DNA of 64,000 bases. It comes from Staphylococcus simulans (GTDB lineage: Bacteria > Bacillota > Bacilli > Staphylococcales > Staphylococcaceae). The stretch lies in contig NZ_PPRU01000031.1 of the NCBI RefSeq assembly GCF_002902285.1, forward strand, positions 23,833 to 87,832, given 5' to 3'. The notes under the pieces were generated by a model that was not told the DNA's origin, did not search any database, and saw only the letters and a program-made list of their open reading frames with translations. Shown here piece after piece: positions 42,542-49,568 of the stretch; positions within the stretch are counted from its first letter, which is position 1; every line of letters begins with the position of its first letter. The position numbers and the translations under genes were made by a program.

Positions 42542-43402
42542 ATGGATAAATCAACAAGAGTCTTGAATATCTTCACACGTTTGTTGAATGGGGAAACAGT
42601 TAGAAACTCAGATCTCTCTGATTTTGGGAATGTTAGTACGAAGTCGATTCAAAGGGATATTAGAACGATTAATGATTTTTTCTATGAAAGTGAATATTGG
42701 AATAATAGAAATACTGAGGTAGTACATAAAAAGGGCGGCTATGAATTAATCACGCATTCTAACAGTTTAAGCGGTTTAGCACTGTTAGGGCTTATGGTAA
42801 AAATTAAAAGCTTAACACCTATCTTGCATGTAGATGTGTATAACTTATTCAGAAGAGAAATACAGGGCATGCGTATTGAAGATAGAAAAGTTTTAAGTGA
42901 AATGTTGGATCATTTCAATAACCGGGATGAAACATTTCCAGGTGAAACTCTAATGTTAATCGAAAAAGCGATTAGTCAAAAATACTTAGTATGGATGAAA
43001 TTCAAAGGACGTAATATTGAAGTGAAACCATTATCAACGATGTACATGCATTATGACTATTGGTTTACTTATGAATATGAAAAAACAGTTTATACCGAGC
43101 GCGTCCGTCTGATTGAAAATTTTATGGTTTCCAATCATAAGTTTGATGAAGTCAAAAGCAAAGAACTCGTCACGGTTGAAATTGATGAATCGAAAATGGC
43201 GTTGTTCCGCCAACAATATAAGATTGTCGAGGTGCTAGACCGTACACAGGATGGAAAAATCATAGTGAAAGTCGCTTGTACGGAATTAGATGCATACTAT
43301 ATTGCTTATCAAATGGCACCTTTAGCACGCATTTTAGAACCTCAAAAGTACATTGATAGCTTTATTGAGCGTATTAATCAAATCAAAAGTTGCTATGAGT
43401 AA
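42542..43402 (+). CDS. WYL-domain transcriptional regulator (YafY-like)
   Basis: A 286-residue regulator. An N-terminal HTH_11-type winged helix reads SDLSDFGNVSTKSIQRDIRTINDFF (about 23-47), with a wing VHKKGGYEL. The C-terminal half contains a WYL-type domain (about 140-215; KYLVWMKFKGRNIEVKPLS, then YDYWFTYEYEK), which in other proteins binds nucleic acids or small molecules. TAGGAG precedes ATG 42542. Its promoter region and that of the next gene share a 17-bp palindrome, so it probably controls itself and the TM2 gene. Confidence 0.85.
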   Translation: MDKSTRVLNIFTRLLNGETVRNSDLSDFGNVSTKSIQRDIRTINDFFYESEYWNNRNTEVVHKKGGYELITHSNSLSGLALLGLMVKIKSLTPILHVDVYNLFRREIQGMRIEDRKVLSEMLDHFNNRDETFPGETLMLIEKAISQKYLVWMKFKGRNIEVKPLSTMYMHYDYWFTYEYEKTVYTERVRLIENFMVSNHKFDEVKSKELVTVEIDESKMALFRQQYKIVEVLDRTQDGKIIVKVACTELDAYYIAYQMAPLARILEPQKYIDSFIERINQIKSCYE

Positions 43403-43497
43403 ACAAAAACAAAGCTAAGTAAACGGTAAGCAAGAAAGTTTAATAAAATGAAGATTTAAAAGTTATTATTTTGGAAAAACAAAAAAGATTGCATTAC

Positions 43498-43514
43498 TGG
43501 ACAATAATTGACCA
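43498..43514 (+). promoter_or_regulatory. Operator-like palindrome before the TM2 gene
   Basis: TGGACAATAATTGACCA, the partner of the site at 42488-42504, 73 bases before the TM2-protein start. Confidence 0.6.
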
Positions 43515-43587
43515 CCTAGATGTGTATAGTAAGATTTATTAAGTTTTTATTAGGATTGATTGAAGTATACAGAAAGGTGGAACATTG

Positions 43588-43899
43588 ATGAATTTACAAG
43601 AAAAAAGTTTTATTGAATCACAAATCGCAAGCAAAGCAAAACAACCTGCGATTGCTTATGTATTATGGTTTTTCTTTGGAAGCTTAGGAGGACACCGTTT
43701 CTATTTCGGTAAAACGGGATCAGCTATTGGGATGATTGCGTTAACATTATTAACAGCTTGGTTTACATTTGGTATTCCAACGTTGATTTGGGTGATTGTG
43801 GATGCGTTCTTAATTCCAGGTTGGGTTGAAGCAGATAAAACAAGAGTAAGAAGAGAAGCAGAGAACGAAATACAATTGATGCAAGGTAGCCATTCATAA
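43588..43899 (+). CDS. TM2 domain membrane protein
   Basis: A 103-residue protein consisting mainly of a TM2 domain: a first span with YVLWFFFGSLGGHRFYFGKTG (about 24-45), the GxHRFYxG signature, and a second span with LLTAWFTFGIPTLIWVIVDAF (about 52-74), ended by a basic and acidic tail. Function of bacterial TM2 proteins is unknown. ATG at 43588 follows AAAGGTGG. It is separated from the WYL gene by 185 bases containing its own operator-like palindrome, and ends in a GC-rich terminator. Confidence 0.87.
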   Translation: MNLQEKSFIESQIASKAKQPAIAYVLWFFFGSLGGHRFYFGKTGSAIGMIALTLLTAWFTFGIPTLIWVIVDAFLIPGWVEADKTRVRREAENEIQLMQGSHS

Positions 43900-43959
43900 G
43901 TTATCTTTTATGGACAAGACAGCTACATAAAAGAAAAAAATAGAGTTAATAGACAAATG

Positions 43960-43995
43960 CCCCCTTACACACGGTAGAGTGAGGGGGTGTTTTTA
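43960..43995 (+). terminator. Intrinsic terminator
   Basis: Stem CCCCCTTAC / GTGAGGGGG with T-run, 61 bases after the TM2 stop; unusually GC-rich for the window. Confidence 0.8.
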
Positions 43996-44033
43996 TATAA
44001 GTATGCTTGAAGAAAGATTCCATACTTGAATAA

Positions 44034-44385
44034 CTAAATTGTTTTTTTAGTGCGATGTAATCTTTCTTCAATGACATCAATACGCATTTCGATAATATCT
44101 TTTTCTGCTTTAAGTACTTTAAGGTGTGCTTCTAAAACATCTGAAATTCTGTGCTTTATTCTCGTTAAGTTGTTCAACGTAATACTTAATTTTCTTGAGT
44201 GGCATATTGAGTAAACTTAAGCATTGAATTAAGCTGATAATTTCTATGTCTGTTTCAGAATATACACGTTGATTATTTGCATTTCTTTCAATATTCATCA
44301 ATAAACCATGCTTTTCATAATAACGCAATTTACTCTTAGAGATATGTTTCATCTCAGAAACTTCTTGAATGGAGTACTTTTTCAA
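44034..44385 (-). pseudogene. MerR family regulator, frameshifted
   Basis: The first frame starts at a TTG (44385, behind AAGGGAAGTGA) as MKKYSIQEVSEMKHISKSKL, a clear MerR helix-turn-helix with RYYEKHGLL and NNQRVYSETDIEII, and reaches YYVEQLNENK. It then runs off into RCFRSTP and stops at 44119. A shift by one base after NENK restores HRISDVLEAHLKVLKAEKD and a coiled-coil dimer helix through RLHRTKKTI to TAG at 44034. The break lies at a G in the tract AATAAAGCACAG; a single extra base explains it. The gene is divergent from a nitroreductase gene with a palindrome between them, so it was or is the regulator of that gene. Confidence 0.8.
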
Positions 44386-44399
44386 ACAAATCACTTCCC

Positions 44400-44415
44400 T
44401 TAAACCATAGTTTAA
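44400..44415. promoter_or_regulatory. Palindrome in the merR/nitroreductase divergent region
   Basis: TTAAACCATAGTTTAA, arms TTAAAC/GTTTAA perfect, between the broken MerR gene and the nitroreductase gene; a plausible MerR operator. Confidence 0.5.
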
Positions 44416-44456
44416 CCTGTAATCTATTGTATAGAAAATATATATGAGGTGAAAGT

Positions 44457-45077
44457 ATGGAAAACTTTACTGATATTCTAAATAGTAGAAAGTCTGTAAA
44501 AGGGTTCGATCCGGAGTTTAAAATTTCAAAAGAAGAAATGAATGAGATATTGGAAAAAGCTGCGACAGCACCTTCTTCAGTGAATATGCAGCCATGGAGA
44601 GTTGCTGTGGTTGAAAGTGATGAAGCTAAAGCGAAATTAAGACCACTCGTTCAATTCAATACGAACCAGAACGACACATCCTCTGCGATGCTCGTTATCT
44701 TTGGCGACTTGCAATGCTATGAGAATGCAGAATATATCTATGATAGTGCAGTTGAAAAAGGTATGATGCCACAAGAAGTCAGAGACCAAATCCTGCCACT
44801 CGCAAAGAACGGTTATAAAAGTTTAACGCGAGAACAAATGAGTGACATTGTCAAAATCGATAGTAGTTTAATGGCTATGCAATTGATGTTAATTGCGAAA
44901 CAACATGGTTATGATACGAATCCGATTGGTGGATTTGAAGCGGATCAAATTGGTGAAGCCCTAGGCTATCCATTAGAACGTTATGTACCTGTAATGATCA
45001 TCGCAATTGGTAAACAAGCTAAAGCACCACGTGATTCATTTAGAATGCCAAATGAAAAATTTGTTGAGTTCCAATAA
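44457..45077 (+). CDS. Nitroreductase family protein
   Basis: A 206-residue FMN enzyme of the nitroreductase superfamily. The FMN phosphate motif is NSRKSVKGFDPEF (about 9-21), ATAPSSVNMQPWRVAVV (about 36-52) is the conserved loop, and NPIGGFEADQIGEALGYP (about 155-172) the second conserved block. Such enzymes reduce nitro compounds or quinones with NAD(P)H. Divergent from a MerR-type gene. The stop codon falls inside the left copy of a 79-bp direct repeat whose second copy ends the XRE-ImmA gene 2.2 kb downstream. Confidence 0.9.
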   Translation: MENFTDILNSRKSVKGFDPEFKISKEEMNEILEKAATAPSSVNMQPWRVAVVESDEAKAKLRPLVQFNTNQNDTSSAMLVIFGDLQCYENAEYIYDSAVEKGMMPQEVRDQILPLAKNGYKSLTREQMSDIVKIDSSLMAMQLMLIAKQHGYDTNPIGGFEADQIGEALGYPLERYVPVMIIAIGKQAKAPRDSFRMPNEKFVEFQ

Positions 45078-45151
45078 GAAGTATAAGCTGTCAGTGTAAA
45101 AACTGGCAGTTTTTTTGTTATGTATGATCTATATAAAAGGAAGCGGATCAA
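45073..45151 (+). repeat. 79-bp direct repeat, left copy
   Basis: Matches 47238-47316 over 79 bases with a single difference (A/G in the hairpin loop). It begins at AATAAGAAG, supplying the nitroreductase stop codon, includes that gene's terminator, and ends at GGATCAA. Beyond it the right copy continues into a complete minus-strand terminator while this left copy does not, so this copy looks like the truncated duplicate. Confidence 0.92.
45088..45116 (+). terminator. Intrinsic terminator of the nitroreductase gene
   Basis: Stem CTGTCAGT / ACTGGCAG with a 6-base loop and T7; carried within the direct repeat. The second copy is at 47253-47281. Confidence 0.8.
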
Positions 45152-45214
45152 CCCTTGGTTAGTTATTTAAAGATGTACCAAAAAAGACCCTTACACTTTA
45201 TAAAATTCTTTGAT

Positions 45215-45243
45215 TTTACAGAAAAACTTAGTTAAAATAAAGT
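45215..45243 (+). promoter_or_regulatory. Promoter of the three-gene cassette
   Basis: TTTACA (45215-45220), 17-base spacer, TAAAGT (45238-45243), 23 bases before the first ATG, inside the repeat-bounded segment, so the cassette brings its own promoter. Confidence 0.5.
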
Positions 45244-45266
45244 AAATTCACATTAGGGGGCATTTG

Positions 45267-45845
45267 ATGGGTTTTAGTACAGAATTAAAAGAAGAAATTG
45301 TAAAAGGTGTAGTATCTGGTTATAAGAATTATATTGAGGTTAGGAAAGAAGCATTTCAGACACTGGTTATTAGTGGTGGATACGCATATATAAAAGGTAA
45401 TCATATTGAGGACCAAGTGGCAAAAAAAACCAAAAATCTTATTGAGGGTCATACCAAGCAAAAAGCTGGTCCTACATGGGAGTATTTAAAGTTTTATTCT
45501 GGGAGGATAAATAATAAAGAAGGTTGGTACTTCATAATAAAAAATGAACAATATTTTAATAAAGATAATGTAACTTTTGGAAAAACAGCTTTAAATGATT
45601 CAGGAAATAGCGAAAAGAAATATTTAAGAGAGCTAATTGATCAGAATAAAAATGTAGATTTTGAAAGATTACAAGATGAAATAGGTAGAGATCATCAGCT
45701 GGAATTATTTAATTTTGAGAAAAACAGAGATATTAATACTAGCCCTTCTTTTGATATAATTACTTATGATATTGATGCTGAATCCAAACAACTCATTGCT
45801 ATTAAAATATGGGTACCGAACCCGCATAATAATAAAGCGGTTTGA
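45267..45845 (+). CDS. Candidate toxin of an XRE-ImmA/IrrE-linked pair
   Basis: A 192-residue soluble protein, start ATG 45267 behind TAGGGGG. I see no catalytic motif with certainty; notable stretches are KNYIEVRKEAFQTLVISGGY near the N-terminus, GPTWEYLKFYSGRINNKEGW in the middle and FDIITYDIDAESKQLIAIKI near the end. The gene order (this protein, a small acidic protein, then an XRE-ImmA/IrrE protein) recalls the pneumococcal spr1630/spr1629 pair, where the spr1630-type product is toxic and ClpXP-sensitive and the XRE-ImmA protein acts as repressor/antitoxin. That link is from memory and context, not from an alignment. It is more AT-rich than its neighbours, and the 79-bp direct repeats around it suggest transfer. 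Confidence 0.6.
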   Translation: MGFSTELKEEIVKGVVSGYKNYIEVRKEAFQTLVISGGYAYIKGNHIEDQVAKKTKNLIEGHTKQKAGPTWEYLKFYSGRINNKEGWYFIIKNEQYFNKDNVTFGKTALNDSGNSEKKYLRELIDQNKNVDFERLQDEIGRDHQLELFNFEKNRDINTSPSFDIITYDIDAESKQLIAIKIWVPNPHNNKAV

Positions 45846-46028
45846 TTGGAAGATTTAACGCCTATATTAGAAAAGGTAGTTAAAGAGGAAGAAGACTACT
45901 TGATTTCAGATGAGGAGTTACAAGTTCTTCAACAAATTAATGATAAAGAAGAAGAGTTAGTAGATGCTCAACATATATTCGGATTTGAAGTTGATGATGA
46001 AGGCGAGGATGAAGAGTCTTCTGATTAA
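45846..46028 (+). CDS. Small acidic protein, in frame after the candidate toxin
   Basis: A 60-residue, strongly acidic protein if read from the TTG at 45846 that directly follows the TGA of the upstream gene. Both are in the same frame, with no other stop between them, so it could also be the C-terminal part of a 252-residue protein interrupted by TGA. It begins LEDLTPILEKVVKEEEDYLI and ends VDDEGEDEESSD. No good ribosome site precedes the TTG, so reinitiation or read-through would be needed. Acidic tails of this kind can mimic nucleic acid or act as degradation tags; no function is assigned. It is followed 14 bases later by the XRE-ImmA gene. Confidence 0.5.
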   Translation: MEDLTPILEKVVKEEEDYLISDEELQVLQQINDKEEELVDAQHIFGFEVDDEGEDEESSD

Positions 46029-46042
46029 GAAAAGGTGAAAAA

Positions 46043-47242
46043 ATGTTTATAGGTAAAAACTTAGAAAATATTAGATTGCTAAAGGGGCTTAGCAGAAAAA
46101 ATTTAGCTGAAAGTATTCAAATTAGTGAACAGGCAGTTTGGCAATACGAAGTTAAAAATATGATGCCTGAAATCAATAAAATTTATGATCTATCTAGAGA
46201 ATTTAATGTTAAAACCTCATATTTTTTAACCGAACCAAAAGAAGAATTTCATAAAGAAAGTGTAGATAAACATGCAATTGCATTTAGAGCAAGTAATCAG
46301 TATGTATCAACTAAACATTTAAACAAACAATTTTATCAAGCGATTTATCTTACAAACCTTACAGATTATCTATTTTCATTCATTAAGTCGCCTTATATGT
46401 ATATTGTAGATGTGGTAGATGAGGTAGAGAAAATTACTAAACAAGATGTTACTAACAGAGTGATAATTAAACGTGTTGCTCAAAAGGCTCGAGAATTACT
46501 TTTAAAAGATAAATATAATCAGGAATTGCTTTTTACTTTAGAAAAAGCAGGGGTTATTATATATGAGAAAAGTATAGATAAAGATGCAGATGCATTTAGT
46601 TTTTGGTCGGAAGCAGGCGTCCCTTATATTATTTTGGGTAGTAATAAAGGTGTTGCAGTAAGAAGAAATTTTGATATTGCTCATGAATTGGGACATTTAC
46701 TCTTGCATAAGCATATTCAATTTGACTTATTAACGCACGAAGAACATAAAGAGATTGAAAATGAAGCTAATATTTTTGCTTCAGAATTTTTATTGCCAGA
46801 ACAAGATTTTAAAGAAGATTTTGGAAAGATACCCAAAAAATCTAATCCAGATTACTTTAAAGTATTAAAAGAAAAATGGTATGTCTCTATTCAAGCGATG
46901 GGAATGCGTGCCTATTATTTAGATTTGATTACGAGTTCGCAATATCGTTATTTTTGGAGTTCAATTTATAAGAAGAATTATAAAGTGATGGAACCTTTAG
47001 ATGATGAAATTAAACTTATGCATCCTGTGAAAATGAATAGTTTGTTAGATTTACTATTTAAAAAGAAAGTTATTACACCACAAAAGTTGTTGGATAATTT
47101 ACAGGTAGAACCAGAATTTTTAAAAGAGATTGCTAATATCGATTATAAGTTATTTGATAAATATATAGAGAAAGAAAGAGAAGAACAAAAAGAAAGCTTG
47201 ATGAATGATTTCATAGATATATCCAATTATCGTTCTAAATAA
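46043..47242 (+). CDS. XRE regulator fused to ImmA/IrrE metallopeptidase (antitoxin/repressor type)
   Basis: A 399-residue two-domain protein. Residues 1-62 are an XRE helix-turn-helix (NIRLLKGLSRKNLAESIQIS, EQAVWQYEVKN). Residues about 140-260 are an ImmA/IrrE zinc-peptidase domain with HELGH at 214-218 and the downstream EIENEANIFASEFLLP (237-252). Such fusions cleave or bind repressors and toxins in phage, ICE and toxin-antitoxin systems. Here it is the last gene of the cassette with the candidate toxin. AAAAGGTG precedes the ATG. Its TAA lies within the right copy of the 79-bp repeat, at the same place as the nitroreductase stop in the left copy. Confidence 0.88.
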   Translation: MFIGKNLENIRLLKGLSRKNLAESIQISEQAVWQYEVKNMMPEINKIYDLSREFNVKTSYFLTEPKEEFHKESVDKHAIAFRASNQYVSTKHLNKQFYQAIYLTNLTDYLFSFIKSPYMYIVDVVDEVEKITKQDVTNRVIIKRVAQKARELLLKDKYNQELLFTLEKAGVIIYEKSIDKDADAFSFWSEAGVPYIILGSNKGVAVRRNFDIAHELGHLLLHKHIQFDLLTHEEHKEIENEANIFASEFLLPEQDFKEDFGKIPKKSNPDYFKVLKEKWYVSIQAMGMRAYYLDLITSSQYRYFWSSIYKKNYKVMEPLDDEIKLMHPVKMNSLLDLLFKKKVITPQKLLDNLQVEPEFLKEIANIDYKLFDKYIEKEREEQKESLMNDFIDISNYRSK

Positions 47243-47316
47243 GAAGTATAAGCTGTCAGTGTGAAAACTGGCAGTTTTTTTGTTATGTATGATCTATATA
47301 AAAGGAAGCGGATCAA
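47238..47316 (+). repeat. 79-bp direct repeat, right copy
   Basis: Second copy of 45073-45151, offset 2165 bp. It holds the stop of the XRE-ImmA gene, a plus-strand terminator (47253-47281) and the left half of the minus-strand terminator of the next gene, which is complete only here. This makes the right copy the likely original sequence. Confidence 0.92.
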
Positions 47317-47339
47317 TCATTGGTCGATCCATTGCTTCC
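47300..47339 (-). terminator. Terminator of the minus-strand HTH-like gene
   Basis: Arms GGAAGC...GGATC and GATCC...GCTTCC with T-run on the minus strand. The left arm is inside the direct repeat; the left repeat copy lacks the matching right arm. Confidence 0.65.
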
Positions 47340-47346
47340 TATCATG

Positions 47347-47580
47347 CTATGTTCGTAAGACATGATGAACAGTTGCAACGAAGACATCTTTTGAATAAAA
47401 GTACCTTTTATTGCCTCTGGGAGAGAAAGGCTTGATAACACCATCCTCTATCCACTCTTCGAGCAGACCTTGAGGATAGCCAGCCTCCACCAATTCGTCT
47501 TCGTCAGTAATAAGTTGATCCCAAGCGAAATTAATATCCTCAAGATCTACTGCACTATCAGAAGCTTCAAATTGTTCCAC
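47347..47580 (-). CDS. Small putative HTH DNA-binding protein
   Basis: A 77-residue protein from a GTG at 47580, behind AAAGGGTGAT; the longer in-frame version to 47649 has no start signal. The first 25 residues are acidic (FEASDSAVDLEDINFAWDQL). The rest, PQGLLEEWIEDGVIKPFSPR followed by GNKRYFYSKDVF, looks like the recognition helix and wing of a MerR/excisionase-type winged helix. I cannot name the family. It lies just outside the right repeat and has its own terminator, so it is probably the old neighbour of the nitroreductase gene. Confidence 0.6.
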   Translation of the reverse strand: MEQFEASDSAVDLEDINFAWDQLITDEDELVEAGYPQGLLEEWIEDGVIKPFSPRGNKRYFYSKDVFVATVHHVLRT

Positions 47581-47727
47581 TATATCACCCTTTCTGCATC
47601 GATATAAGTATGGATTATAGGGCTTAGCGGAAGAGGCCTGTTTGCACAAATCTCTCCAATATACGGATACCCATTTTTATTATTATTAATTTGAAAATAA
47701 CCTTTTCATTTAAAATTCTACTTATAA

Positions 47728-48276
47728 TTATATTGTTTTAGTTTTGAAATAAGGTTTGACTAGTGTGGCTATTTCTTCAACTTTAGTTGTATAATCCTCA
47801 TCATTTTTAGTAACTGATTCAATAACAATACCTAAAACTGCACTCGTTAAGAAAACTAAGATAGTTTGAACTGAGATGTTGTGCATTTGTAAGTAAGCAT
47901 GATTAAGTTTAGGCTCTACTAGTTCAGTAATGACAGAACCTAGTCGTGTAAGAAATAGATTAGAGACTGGACTTTTATAAAGTTTTATAAAAACAACCTT
48001 ATTTTTATGAATAAAGTTAAAGCCATTCAGTATGCCTTGTTTGAAGTTTTCAGGCGTACTTTCTGAAGCGGCTTGGCGCATTGCTTGGGTATAGTCATTC
48101 ATAATTTCATCTATTACTTCAAATTTGTCTGAAAAATGATTGTAGAATGTACGTCTACTAATACTTGTTTGTTCGCAAATCATAGTTACAGTGATGGTTT
48201 CAAAGGAGTGTGTATCTAAGAGGCCTAATAAAGTAGATTTAATTTGTTCCATTGTATACTTTGTTCTTTTATCCAT
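47728..48276 (-). CDS. TetR/AcrR family transcriptional regulator
   Basis: A 182-residue regulator. N-terminal HTH: FETITVTMICEQTSISRRTFYNHFSDKFEVIDEI (about 22-55), preceded by TKYTMEQIKSTLLGLLD; the C-terminal ligand domain is variable, with TM-like helix ILVFLTSAVLGIVIESV as seen in the DhaS-like/TetR_C_33 group. ATG 48276 follows AGAGGATAA. It is divergent from a dehydrogenase gene, and two inverted repeats lie between them, so this dehydrogenase is the probable target. Confidence 0.87.
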   Translation of the reverse strand: MDKRTKYTMEQIKSTLLGLLDTHSFETITVTMICEQTSISRRTFYNHFSDKFEVIDEIMNDYTQAMRQAASESTPENFKQGILNGFNFIHKNKVVFIKLYKSPVSNLFLTRLGSVITELVEPKLNHAYLQMHNISVQTILVFLTSAVLGIVIESVTKNDEDYTTKVEEIATLVKPYFKTKTI

Positions 48277-48289
48277 GTTTATCCTCTTT

Positions 48290-48337
48290 CTGCACAAATT
48301 GTATATAAGTGTGCAGAACTTTCGAGTAAAGTTCTGC
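48290..48337. promoter_or_regulatory. Overlapping inverted repeats, candidate TetR operators
   Basis: A perfect 10-bp inverted repeat GCAGAACTTT / AAAGTTCTGC with 5-base centre (48313-48337), partly overlapped by CTGCACA / TGTGCAG with 13-base centre (48290-48316), between the divergent tetR and dehydrogenase genes. Confidence 0.6.
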
Positions 48338-48430
48338 TTTAGAATTCATTCCTTCATATAACCAGTCTATAGTTGAGATTACAAGTTTTCATTATAACGT
48401 AATTTCAAAAGAAAAAGGGAGGAATTCATA

Positions 48431-49453
48431 ATGAAAGCAGCCGTTTGGTATGGCGAAAAAGATATTAGAGTTCAAGAGAGACAATTAAAAGAAATGAGCA
48501 GTGATGATGTCAAAGTGAAAGTGGCTTGGGCAGGTATTTGCGGTTCAGACTTGCACGCATATTTGCATCCAGACTCAGTACCGATGGAGAGAGGAACTGT
48601 GCTTGGACATGAATTTTCAGGTGTAGTAGAAGAAGTAGGTTCAGATGTTACAGAGCTTAAAAAAGGCGATCGTGTTTGTATTTATCCAATGATGTTCGAA
48701 AATCAAGAGAATGCATTATATGAACGCTTTGTTACTTTAGATGCGGTTGGTGCACAGATTGATGGAGGATTTGCTGAATATACAATCATTCCGCAGAATT
48801 CTGTATTCAAAGTACCAGAAGAGCTATCATTAGAACGAGCAGCATTGGTAGAGCCGGCATCTGTTGCGTATCAAGCTGTTAAAGATGCTGGAATTAAAGA
48901 AGGGGATATTGTGACTGTCTATGGTGCTGGGCCAATCGGTCTGTTCTCTATTGCGGCCGCAAAAGCACAAGGCGCAAAGCAAGTAATCGCAATTGATATT
49001 GCTGAAGAACGTTTGAAAATAGCTGAAGCAATGGGTGCAGATACAACGATTGATTCTACAAAAACAAATCCAGTAGAGGCCATTAGAAAAATGTATCCAG
49101 AAGGTGCAGATGTGAGTATAGAAGCAGCCGGTGTGGCAGATACATTTACACAATCCATTCAATCTACACGTGTAAGAGGCACAGTCATGATTGTAAGTTT
49201 CCACACGCAAAGTTTAGAATTCAATGTACCGCAAAACTTATTGTTTACGGGTGTAAATATTATGGGTTCTGTTGGATATGGTAATGACACATACAATCAA
49301 GTTATGAATGAATTAGCTTCCGGTGCATTAGCGTCAGAACCTATCATTACTAGTAAAATCACTTTAGACCATATTAAAGAAGATGGTTTTGAAAAATTGA
49401 TTCAAGATAAGTCGCAAGAAAAAATCTTAATCCAACTCAATACGATAGACTAA
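48431..49453 (+). CDS. Zinc-binding medium-chain dehydrogenase lacking the structural zinc lobe
   Basis: A 340-residue medium-chain dehydrogenase resembling butanediol or sorbitol dehydrogenases. The catalytic zinc ligands are present: GICGSDLHAYL (about 36-46), GHEFSGVVEEVG (about 61-72) and the glutamate of ALVEPASVAY. The NAD motif is VYGAGPIGLFSIAAAK. The usual four-cysteine structural zinc loop near residue 90-110 is replaced by CIYPMMFENQENALYERFV, without the cysteines. AAAGGGAGG precedes the ATG. It is divergent from a TetR-type gene and forms a single-gene unit. The polyol or diol substrate cannot be told. Confidence 0.85.
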   Translation: MKAAVWYGEKDIRVQERQLKEMSSDDVKVKVAWAGICGSDLHAYLHPDSVPMERGTVLGHEFSGVVEEVGSDVTELKKGDRVCIYPMMFENQENALYERFVTLDAVGAQIDGGFAEYTIIPQNSVFKVPEELSLERAALVEPASVAYQAVKDAGIKEGDIVTVYGAGPIGLFSIAAAKAQGAKQVIAIDIAEERLKIAEAMGADTTIDSTKTNPVEAIRKMYPEGADVSIEAAGVADTFTQSIQSTRVRGTVMIVSFHTQSLEFNVPQNLLFTGVNIMGSVGYGNDTYNQVMNELASGALASEPIITSKITLDHIKEDGFEKLIQDKSQEKILIQLNTID

Positions 49454-49479
49454 GTTCCTATTTATATAGTAATAAGTTC

Positions 49480-49516
49480 AAAGGAGGATGAGCATGTAAT
49501 GCTTGTGCTCCTTTTT
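49480..49516 (+). terminator. Intrinsic terminator
   Basis: Stem AAAGGAG / CTCCTTT with inner GAGCA/TGCTC-type pairing and T-run. Confidence 0.7.
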
Positions 49517-49568
49517 AATTAGTCTAAAATAATACATAAACGTTCAATAAAGAGGAAGGATCAAACAA

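Noticed and set aside
45073..47316. Ordinary transposon with target-site duplication
   Set aside because: 79 bp is far longer than usual target duplications, no transposase and no terminal inverted repeats were seen.
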